Shown here in pieces: positions 20,232 through 28,037 of a stretch of 64,000 nucleotides of DNA. The DNA is from an uncultured Saprospiraceae bacterium. GTDB taxonomy: Bacteria > Bacteroidota > Bacteroidia > Chitinophagales > Saprospiraceae. The stretch's first letter is position 1. Every line of letters begins with the position of its first letter. The position numbers and the translations under genes are program-made. The stretch is taken from assembly GCA_937959275.1 (NCBI GenBank), contig CALGLU010000079.1:19910-83909 (forward strand), in the 5' to 3' direction. The notes under the pieces were generated by a model. The model was not told where the DNA came from and searched no databases. It saw only the letters and a list, made by a program, of their open reading frames with translations.

Positions 20232-20603
20232 TCAAGTCACCCCCACATAATGCTCCCCTCTTTTCAAATGACTCAAATTGTGTCGTTTACAATTGAGCTT
20301 TTCAACTAAATAATTCACTGCGGTTTCGGGGTTAAGGTCTTTTCCGCAGGTAAACAAATCAATGGCCGCATAGCCATTTTCTGGCCAAGTGTGAATATTA
20401 AAATGGCTCTCTGCGATGATAACCGATCCAGATACACCTTGCGGAGCAAACTGGTGAAAATGAGCTTTAATGATCGTTGCTTTGGCTAATGCTGCAGCTT
20501 GTAACATAATCTGCTCGAGGGCTACAGGATTATCTAAAATAGCCTGATCACATTCATACATGTCTAAAATCGTATGCCTGCCTAATGATGTATAGTTCTC
20601 CAT
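20232..20603 (-). CDS. speD: S-adenosylmethionine decarboxylase proenzyme, prokaryotic type
   Basis: Autocleavage-region motif VIIAESHFNIHTWPENGYAAIDLFTCG; start set at MENYTSLGRH, 1 nt after the upstream stop. Confidence 0.93.
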   Translation of the reverse strand: MENYTSLGRHTILDMYECDQAILDNPVALEQIMLQAAALAKATIIKAHFHQFAPQGVSGSVIIAESHFNIHTWPENGYAAIDLFTCGKDLNPETAVNYLVEKLNCKRHNLSHLKRGEHYVGVT

Positions 20604-20604
20604 T

Positions 20605-21765
20605 TTAATCTGCGACAAAGTGAGGTATAAATTGACAATCGTTGTCAATAATCATTTTTTCTGCTCGTCTAAAGGAAATGCCCGCAGCTTTTCCATTGAT
20701 ATTATACATGCCTGGTTGATAATATTCTCCACAGCTATCTTTATACAAAGTGGCAAATTCTTGATAAATAGAATGAGACATATCTAAGTCACCGTCAGTC
20801 TGCTCTGCTATTTGACCTCTTGAATCGAAGATGGTAATATTCTCTCCTAGCCTGCCGAAGACTGCTTTTTTCACATAGGGCATGCCTCGAAATGTTTTAG
20901 GATCAAGCGTTGACTTCAACAGATAATTCGATTTATATTTTTCTGCTAATCTGACTAAAAATGCCTTTGATTGATACACCATAGTGTAGGCTGGATTCAG
21001 CACATATAGTAGATCATTTAGAATCAAATTATGTAAGTCTGCCAATAAATCGGGTTCTTCAAAACAGATAAATTCCCACGGAATCAATTTTAATAAATAA
21101 TCAAACTTATAGTATGACTCATCATCTCCTTGAATAAAGACGCCTTCGTTTCTTGCGAACTGCACAGCGGGTAAATCTGCATAAAGTGTCTCGAAGCCTT
21201 CATTGGCTGCAGCATGTAATAATAAATCAAGGTTTGCAATATCTTCTTCGTGACCAAACGAGGTCCCAAGAATCATCTTCTCCCGATTAGGTTCTGCTAT
21301 GCTCAACCAATTAAAGGCAACTTCAAGTCTATTGCTTAGCTCAGAGTAGGGCAATCCTTCCAGCAAGGCATTAAATCCATTTTGAATGGTAATTGACTCA
21401 GGTAATAAAGTTGGCATATCTGCATTAAACTCCAACAGTTTAATAGGTAAATCATTTATTCCTCCAGAGAAATCAAATCTTCCTAATAGATGCATTTGAT
21501 CCTTCTTAACACTTTGGATAATGAGATCAATCATCTGATTCGGAAAGCCTAAAAACTGAAAGTCTCCACGCTTCACAATAGTCTGCAGTTCTTCTTTGAA
21601 CATCTCATAGACTTCATCCTGAGCCTTTTTAAAGGCAAGGACTTCATCACTGTATAAAAATATAGCTTCAGGGACGATATAATCATCGTCCAAAAGAAAT
21701 TCTAACTCATGCTCTTGTATTGCTGCATCAGGTATACCAGTTAGCTCAACAAGTCTATCCTCCAT
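20605..21765 (-). CDS. Glutathionylspermidine synthase-like ATP-grasp ligase (YgiC/YjfC family)
   Basis: ATP-grasp core YVKKAVFGRLGENITIFDSRGQIAEQTDG and NINGKAAGISFRRAEKMIIDNDCQFIPHFV; no amidase domain; 386 aa. Confidence 0.88.
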   Translation of the reverse strand: MEDRLVELTGIPDAAIQEHELEFLLDDDYIVPEAIFLYSDEVLAFKKAQDEVYEMFKEELQTIVKRGDFQFLGFPNQMIDLIIQSVKKDQMHLLGRFDFSGGINDLPIKLLEFNADMPTLLPESITIQNGFNALLEGLPYSELSNRLEVAFNWLSIAEPNREKMILGTSFGHEEDIANLDLLLHAAANEGFETLYADLPAVQFARNEGVFIQGDDESYYKFDYLLKLIPWEFICFEEPDLLADLHNLILNDLLYVLNPAYTMVYQSKAFLVRLAEKYKSNYLLKSTLDPKTFRGMPYVKKAVFGRLGENITIFDSRGQIAEQTDGDLDMSHSIYQEFATLYKDSCGEYYQPGMYNINGKAAGISFRRAEKMIIDNDCQFIPHFVAD

Positions 21766-22291
21766 ATGATTTAGTAGACTTGCCTCCGCCGTAACTTTTA
21801 GATGTAGTAGGTCTTTTGACAGTGGTTTTCCTAGCCGTACTCTTTAATTGAGATCTGCCTGCAGTATTCGACTTATTGTAAGCGTTGTCGCTAGCATAGG
21901 CGCTTCTATTGACACCAGAACCCATCGGTCTTCCCATCATATAGCCAAACATGCCAGCATAAGCCACCGTTCTGATCATAGATCGTTTAGGATCGTTAGC
22001 TTCCATCAATTTTACCTCGTCTAATGTAAATGTGTCCACAGAACTGTCGAGAAACGTAGCAATGATTTTACTATCTGCTCGATTTTGTAAAATTTCTTCG
22101 TCTGTTATTTTAAATAAATCTTTTTCTGTTTCTTGCAGTTCCAGATGAATGCCTTGTGTTGGTTCTTCTATCGTTTCCTCAACATAATCCTGTTCACTAC
22201 TGCTTTTAAAAAACATACTGTAAACAACGAATAAACCTAAGGCACCATAAATAATGTATTTAAGTGAGAACGAGTTTTGTCCTTCTGCCAT
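21755..22291 (-). CDS. Small single-TM protein with repetitive C-terminal tail ending in SYGG; candidate partner/substrate of the ATP-grasp ligase
   Basis: N-terminal TM (YIIYGALGLFVVYSMFF), basic Ser/Thr/Lys tail ...RKTTVKRPTTSKSYGGGKSTKSYGG*; 11-nt overlap with the ATP-grasp gene. Confidence 0.75.
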   Translation of the reverse strand: MAEGQNSFSLKYIIYGALGLFVVYSMFFKSSSEQDYVEETIEEPTQGIHLELQETEKDLFKITDEEILQNRADSKIIATFLDSSVDTFTLDEVKLMEANDPKRSMIRTVAYAGMFGYMMGRPMGSGVNRSAYASDNAYNKSNTAGRSQLKSTARKTTVKRPTTSKSYGGGKSTKSYGG

Positions 22292-22446
22292 TATAATATA
22301 AATTTTGTAATGATGTAATAATTGTAATTATTTGTAAATATGTCAATAAATCAGCAATCATCAAAAAATATTTTATTCTAATCAGCTTTATCGTCGGACT
22401 TTGTTCCATTGTCTACGAGCTTCTTATCAGTACCATTAGCTCTTAT

Positions 22447-23892
22447 TTGATGGGAGATAGCATTGTTCAGTTTTCATTGATCATTGGATTCTATCTAGCA
22501 TCCATGGGGATTGGAGCGTTTTTATCTCGATTCATTGTGCCAAAGGAAGTGCTCTTTGGCTTTATAAGCATTGAGCTGCTATTGGGTATTATTGGAGCAT
22601 TTTCTGTACCGATGTGTTATTTATTCTTTGCCCTCAGTGATTCCACAGGCTACCAATTCTTTGTTTTATCACTTGTCACGATCATTGGCACCTTGACTGG
22701 ATTTGAAATTCCACTGCTAACAAGAATTTTGGAGCATGAGAACACCTTTGAAAAAAACATTAGTGATATCCTAACCTTTGATTATTTAGGTGCACTTGGC
22801 GCTACCCTTCTCTTTCCATTTTTCCTTTTACCATTTTTGGGATTATATCGGTCATCATTACTATTTGGATTTATCAATTTATTGGTAGCCTTTGTGACAA
22901 TACAATTATTCAAAGAGCAATTGCAACTACGAAAGAGAAGTAAAACTTTACTCAATGCTGCAACAATTTGTTTGGCTATCTTAATTGGCTACATGCTCAT
23001 TCAAACGAATCAACATTTAGATCGATGGAATGAATCCATTTATAAATATCCAATCATTCATTCTGAACACACCCCATATCAAAAGATAGATATTGCAAAA
23101 AATAATTCTGAATTTAGATTATACCTCAATAGTGCAATACAGTTTTCTTCGCGGGATGAATACAGATATCATGAAGCATTAATCCATGTGCCACTCAGTC
23201 AATTAGAATCAGTAAAAACAGTCTTGGTCCTTGGAGGTGGTGAAGGATTAGCCATTCGCGAATTATTGAAATACTCTGAAATTCAACAGATAAGTCTGGT
23301 AGATATTGACCCAGCAATTACTCAACTATCTAGAAAAAATGAACTCATATCTAGACTCAATGAAAATGCATTAGAAGATAGCCGAGTCAACATCATTCAC
23401 CAAGATGCATTTACCTTTTTAAAAGAAGGCGATAGTCGGTTTGATGCAATCATCATAGATCTCCCAGATCCATCTAACGAAAGCCTTGCCAGATTGTACT
23501 CAGATGCATTTTACAAATTATGTTTAAAAAGACTCAATGCTGAAGGCGTACTAGCTACACAAGCAACAAGTCCACATTTAAGCACAAAAGCGTTTTGGTG
23601 CATTAATGAGACCATCCGATATGCAGGCTTTAATTACAGCTATCCTTATAATGTTTATATTCCATCATTTGGGAATTGGGGTTTTATTTTAGCAAAACAG
23701 TCACCACAGTTTACAAATTCATTGCGCCCAGAAATAGAGTACAAGTATTTAGAAAATGACAATTTTGAGCATCTATTTTATTTCGAAAAAGACATCAGAA
23801 TTAATGATGTTGAATTAAATAAACTCGACAAACCAATTTTATTAGAATACTATCTTGACCACTGGAAAAGCCTACAAGGAGAAAAACGGTAA
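22447..23892 (+). CDS. Membrane-fused spermidine synthase-like methyltransferase-fold protein (called start probably truncated, see findings)
   Basis: Multiple TM helices, then VLVLGGGEGLAIRELLKYSEIQQISLVDIDPAI, VNIIHQDAFTFLKEG, DAIIIDLPDPSN. Confidence 0.9.
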   Translation: MMGDSIVQFSLIIGFYLASMGIGAFLSRFIVPKEVLFGFISIELLLGIIGAFSVPMCYLFFALSDSTGYQFFVLSLVTIIGTLTGFEIPLLTRILEHENTFEKNISDILTFDYLGALGATLLFPFFLLPFLGLYRSSLLFGFINLLVAFVTIQLFKEQLQLRKRSKTLLNAATICLAILIGYMLIQTNQHLDRWNESIYKYPIIHSEHTPYQKIDIAKNNSEFRLYLNSAIQFSSRDEYRYHEALIHVPLSQLESVKTVLVLGGGEGLAIRELLKYSEIQQISLVDIDPAITQLSRKNELISRLNENALEDSRVNIIHQDAFTFLKEGDSRFDAIIIDLPDPSNESLARLYSDAFYKLCLKRLNAEGVLATQATSPHLSTKAFWCINETIRYAGFNYSYPYNVYIPSFGNWGFILAKQSPQFTNSLRPEIEYKYLENDNFEHLFYFEKDIRINDVELNKLDKPILLEYYLDHWKSLQGEKR

Positions 23893-23914
23893 GCATCTTA
23901 TAATTTAAAAAGCC

Positions 23915-24136
23915 TTTAGATATTATGGCATTCGCATCAATCTCGGCGGCGGGTTTCCAATTCGAAATAATTTAGCGTTTAAATTTGATTACCAATACAT
24001 GGCAGACCAAATGGTAAGCAATATTAAGTCAGCTTGTCAAAAAGCTAATCTCATGGAGCCCGATTTCTTTACGGAATTTGGAAGAAAAGTCGTAAAACTG
24101 TTTACTAAAGTCAATCCTCAAGACATTACTATATGA
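23915..24136 (+). pseudogene. Remnant of biosynthetic arginine decarboxylase
   Basis: Open frame without start: FRYYGIRINLGGGFPIRNNLAFKFDYQYMADQMVSNIKSACQKANLMEPDFFTEFGRKVVK..., resembling the central GGG(F/L)...P.(I/F).(S/T)E.G segment of Bacteroidota arginine decarboxylase. Confidence 0.65.
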
Positions 24137-24169
24137 ATTCAAATTCATAACCGTCAATTACACCTTATT

Positions 24170-24562
24170 ATGACATCTAATTACATGGAAACCTTAGTCT
24201 TAGAGATTAGACATCATAGAACTATTGCCGAAAATGAACTCTTAGCACCGGAAATTTGGAGTAAGAAATCATTCAAAGAATGCTCTCGAGTGATTGGAGA
24301 TACCTTGCTGGCTAACTTTTCAACGGAAGAAATACTAAACTACGGTACAACTATATCTTACAAAACTCTTGAGACGATCTTTAAGCAACGGTATATACTC
24401 AAATCTCCGCTAGATCGCCGCTGCCTGATCACCTTGACCAAACTGGTGAAATTTCTTGGCTATCAATCCTGGGCGGATTTCACAAAACAAAAAGATACGC
24501 CTAATCGGCAAAATGATCAGGTGCCTATTCCAATTCAACGATTTAAAAAAATGGCAAACTAG
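24170..24562 (+). CDS. Small uncharacterised protein, possible regulatory domain
   Basis: 130-aa ORF; TTISYKTLETIFKQRYILKSPLDRRCLITLTKLVKFLGYQSWADF resembles a short helical domain recurrent in Bacteroidota. Confidence 0.6.
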   Translation: MTSNYMETLVLEIRHHRTIAENELLAPEIWSKKSFKECSRVIGDTLLANFSTEEILNYGTTISYKTLETIFKQRYILKSPLDRRCLITLTKLVKFLGYQSWADFTKQKDTPNRQNDQVPIPIQRFKKMAN

Positions 24563-24599
24563 TACCTCAAGAACTAAATATCTAGTCGTATTCAATTGT

Positions 24600-24833
24600 T
24601 CTTTTCCACCTTCTCTTCGTAACAGAACCTGTCAAGATAGCTTTTGAATCTCAGCCCTTTAGGCTGATGATCTTATTTTGTTTATATCTAGGGGGCCATG
24701 ACCCCAGCTTTGGAATCTCAGCATTTCAGCTGTTTATGTCTGATAGTCTAGCTATCAAGGCCGGTTCTGTAACGACGTACAAGTGCAAAATACGCCAAAT
24801 GCACTAGTCAGTTATATCTTGACAAGGCACTAG
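24600..24833. repeat. Structured intergenic repeat containing a partial copy of the 169-bp MITE-like element (right half, about 24740-24833)
   Basis: tctgatagtctagctatcaaggccggttctgtaacgacgtacaagtgcaaaatacgccaaatgcactagtcagttatatcttgacaaggcactag; upstream inverted partner cgtaacagaacctgtcaagatagc. Confidence 0.8.
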
Positions 24834-25011
24834 AATCTGGCAAGGTATGACGCTTTCACAGTCCCTAAAAGGCTATCAGACCGAATCTGTGCTTTGAGTA
24901 GACGAAAAATAACTGTTTTTCATACACCATGTAATTAGTACTAGAGACACTAGCCATTCAGCATTCAATTAGAACTAAGTGAAAATTTAAAAGAATGTCA
25001 ACACTCTATAA

Positions 25012-25058
25012 ACAAAAAAGAGGCTGTATCATATGTTTGACACAGCCTCTTTTCTTTT
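25012..25058. terminator. Bidirectional terminator-like hairpin
   Basis: aaaaaagaggctgt...acagcctcttttctttt. Confidence 0.8.
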
Positions 25059-25073
25059 ATTCTAAACTCTCAT

Positions 25074-25922
25074 TTAATTATTACCAAGGATCAGCGGAAG
25101 ACCGCCTCCTTCTCCACCACCAACGATGACCACCTTTGAATTCGGTGATTGTGCTAGTTCGAGCGTTGCCTCTATGCCCTTGTCCTTCAGGATATTACTT
25201 GTCAAACTTGCATTCAAGATTCTATTTGCATCTGCTTTGGCTTGCGCTTCAATAATCTTACGCTCAGCTTCTTTTCGTTCTCTGTCAAGTTTAAAGTCAA
25301 ATTGAAAAGACAATTGCTCTTCTTCTAGCTTTTGCTCAATCGCATCTCGCAGTGTCTCTGGTAATTGCACCGATTTCACAAGGACAGCATCAAGAGCTAT
25401 ATTCTTCTCTTCGATAGATTTTCTTGTTTGCTCATATATCTCAGTTTGAATCGCTTCTCGTTTCGTCGAATACAATTCTTCTGGCAAATATTTACCAATA
25501 ACCTCTCTAGTCGCCGATCTAATTTCTGGTTGGATAATCCGACGAGCGTAATCAGTACCGACTTCATCGTGTAAATGACCAATTCTAGATGGAATTGGGC
25601 TAAATCGATAGGCTAAATCAACTTGGATTGACAAACCATTTTTGGATAGCACATCCATACTCTCCTCTCCTTCCTGAAATCTGACATCATAAATGATCAT
25701 ATCATTCCACGGCATGACGACATGAAAGCCCTGGTCATACACCTTATCTTTTTGGACACCACCAGCAAACCGCTTGAATTGCACGCCTTTGCTACCTGCT
25801 GGGACCGTTATAAATGTTGTGCTTGTTAGAAGCGTGAAGATGAGAAAGACGACAAAAGCCAGAATTATGTATTTCATAAAATTGGCTTGTTTTAGATCAA
25901 ATGGATTCTTACGTTGTGGCAT
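25074..25922 (-). CDS. Prohibitin/SPFH (HflC-like) family protein
   Basis: N-terminal TM, VPAGSKGVQFKRFAGGVQ, SPIPSRIGHLHDEVGTDYARRIIQPEIRSATREVIGKYLPEELYSTKREAIQTEI. Confidence 0.92.
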   Translation of the reverse strand: MPQRKNPFDLKQANFMKYIILAFVVFLIFTLLTSTTFITVPAGSKGVQFKRFAGGVQKDKVYDQGFHVVMPWNDMIIYDVRFQEGEESMDVLSKNGLSIQVDLAYRFSPIPSRIGHLHDEVGTDYARRIIQPEIRSATREVIGKYLPEELYSTKREAIQTEIYEQTRKSIEEKNIALDAVLVKSVQLPETLRDAIEQKLEEEQLSFQFDFKLDRERKEAERKIIEAQAKADANRILNASLTSNILKDKGIEATLELAQSPNSKVVIVGGGEGGGLPLILGNN

Positions 25923-26150
25923 AGATTGCTTTTAAAGGTTAACTGTTTTTCAATTATGATGTGATTAAAGCATGTATGTTAAAATAGTTTGTATGTGCTT
26001 GATTTTCAAAAAGATGCTGTTTTGGAGATGCATAGCCATTGCTATGGATCGAGAAAAAGCAGAAGTATTTAAGATCAATGACATGAAAAATAATTAACTA
26101 TATATTCTTAAATCACCTCAATATATTACTATGAACAAAATTGGGCTTGG

Positions 26151-27131
26151 TTAGTTCCGTATGGCCTCTCTGTTTATCAGATTTATCAGGTCTTTTCCCG
26201 TCCAATCCATCAGGCATTTCATATGCCCTTTAGGACATTTGCCTCTCCCTGACTTCGAACAAGGCCAGCAAGATAAATGATCATTTTCTAGTAAGAGTGG
26301 TGTATTCTCTTTTTTTGTCAAATAAGGATACATCCCAAACTTTGGAGACGTACTCCCGTACACAACCACAATTTTTTTATTGAACGCTGCCGCAATGTGC
26401 ATCAAGCCCGTATCACCCGTGATGACTAATTGACTTTCTCTGACAAGGACAGCAGATTCAAGAAGGCTACACTTACCGACCTTATTATTCACAAATCGGC
26501 GTGAGTATTCTTCAATCAGCTTTGATTTCTCAACGTCTAATGGCCCTCCTAATAAGATGATCGGCTCGTCGGACTGATTAATGTAGTCAACACACAGCTC
26601 TACAGGAATCTGCTTTGTTAAATGAGCTCCTCCAATCACCAATGCAGTATAGGCACCTTTGATGTTTAATGCGTTTATGTAATTCAACATAGATTTCTCT
26701 GAGTCTTCATCTATAAATAACTCTATCCCTTGATCATCATTTTCGACCTTGAGTTGAGCTACGGCATTAAAAAACTGATCAACTAAGTGTCCTTGCGGCA
26801 ATTTGTCAATCCGGAGGTTTAAAAACATCCATTTTTCAAGTGTGAATTTCTTAAATGAAACGAAAGGACATTTCAATACCGACCGTAATCGATACGATCT
26901 AGGCGTTTTATGTAAGTCAATGACAAGATTGTACTTTTCATCAAGTAGAGATTGCTTATGCTCTACCCAATCTTTGTCAAAACAGTATAATTTATCAATA
27001 TAAATATTGTTCTCTAAGACTGATTTATATTTTGATTTGGTAAGAAAATGGAGATCTGTTTTCAACTGGTCTTTGATACAGCGAATGATTGGACTTGTCA
27101 TTACCAAATCACCTATAGCCCCAAATCGCAC
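26151..27131 (-). CDS. Glycosyltransferase family 9 (heptosyltransferase-like)
   Basis: RFGAIGDLVMTSPIIRCIK, VITGDTGLMHIAAAFNKKIVVVYGSTSPKFG. Confidence 0.9.
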   Translation of the reverse strand: MRFGAIGDLVMTSPIIRCIKDQLKTDLHFLTKSKYKSVLENNIYIDKLYCFDKDWVEHKQSLLDEKYNLVIDLHKTPRSYRLRSVLKCPFVSFKKFTLEKWMFLNLRIDKLPQGHLVDQFFNAVAQLKVENDDQGIELFIDEDSEKSMLNYINALNIKGAYTALVIGGAHLTKQIPVELCVDYINQSDEPIILLGGPLDVEKSKLIEEYSRRFVNNKVGKCSLLESAVLVRESQLVITGDTGLMHIAAAFNKKIVVVYGSTSPKFGMYPYLTKKENTPLLLENDHLSCWPCSKSGRGKCPKGHMKCLMDWTGKDLINLINREAIRN

Positions 27132-27252
27132 GATTAAAATCTTCAGGTTTCTAAAAATTACAGCTCAGTTAATAAATTCTTCATAATAAAGATGTTAAAA
27201 CATAGGCAGAATACCACTACAATTCTGAGTAAATTGCTACAGAATTATAGAA

Positions 27253-27531
27253 ATGAAAGTAGTCAACGTTCAAGTCATCGGTAAAGTACAGGGCGTCTCA
27301 TTCAGATTCTCTACTATGGAAAAGGCAAAATCACTACAATTGAAGGGATGGGTCAAAAATCAAATGGACGGTAGTGTAAAGATCCTTGCACAAGGTGCTG
27401 ACAATTCTATTGCCTCATTAATCGAATGGTGTCATAACGGGCCGACCGCAGCTAGCGTTGATAAAGTTATGGTAGAGGAACTGAATCAATCAACGTTACA
27501 ACATTTAGAATCATTTGAAATCAGACGATGA
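27253..27531 (+). CDS. acyP: Acylphosphatase
   Basis: GKVQGVSFRFSTMEKAKSLQLKGWVKNQMDGSVKILAQG. Confidence 0.95.
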   Translation: MKVVNVQVIGKVQGVSFRFSTMEKAKSLQLKGWVKNQMDGSVKILAQGADNSIASLIEWCHNGPTAASVDKVMVEELNQSTLQHLESFEIRR

Positions 27532-28037
27532 TTAAGGATCGCATACAGCATTACTATCGGACTGAGCGCATCAGCAGTGTCGTGTTTTCAGGAGTGGGAG
27601 TCGTCAGTTCTTGTTTAGGCTTGTTGTATTACTTAATCCAGCAATCTGAATTGAGTCTTGGTCTGATGCTCGGATTATGTATTGTAGGATCGTATCAAAT
27701 CATAGTTGGCCTCATACGCCTAATCAGGAGCAGAGATCGGTTTAAAAAAAGCATAGAGGATGTAGATGCTCAGAGCAGTTATATTAGAGATATCGAATTA
27801 CCTAGAATCATCAAAAAAGAACAGTTGATCAAACAAATGCGGTATATCGAAATCAGCTTTCTCGTTGTGTCAGTTACCTTGATGTCATTTTTTCTTTTAA
27901 AACCCAATAACCACCATATGATGGGTACGCTCATTGGCCTTTGCTTTCATGCTGGTTTTTTGCTAAGCTTTGATCTGTTCTCCCAATTTAGAATTCAGGA
28001 ATACATCCATCAGCTTCAGAAATATTTGAATTTATAG
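27528..28037 (+). CDS. Hypothetical membrane protein, four predicted TM helices
   Basis: ORF overlaps the acylphosphatase stop by 4 nt (ATGA); hydrophobic segments. Confidence 0.7.
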   Translation: MIKDRIQHYYRTERISSVVFSGVGVVSSCLGLLYYLIQQSELSLGLMLGLCIVGSYQIIVGLIRLIRSRDRFKKSIEDVDAQSSYIRDIELPRIIKKEQLIKQMRYIEISFLVVSVTLMSFFLLKPNNHHMMGTLIGLCFHAGFLLSFDLFSQFRIQEYIHQLQKYLNL

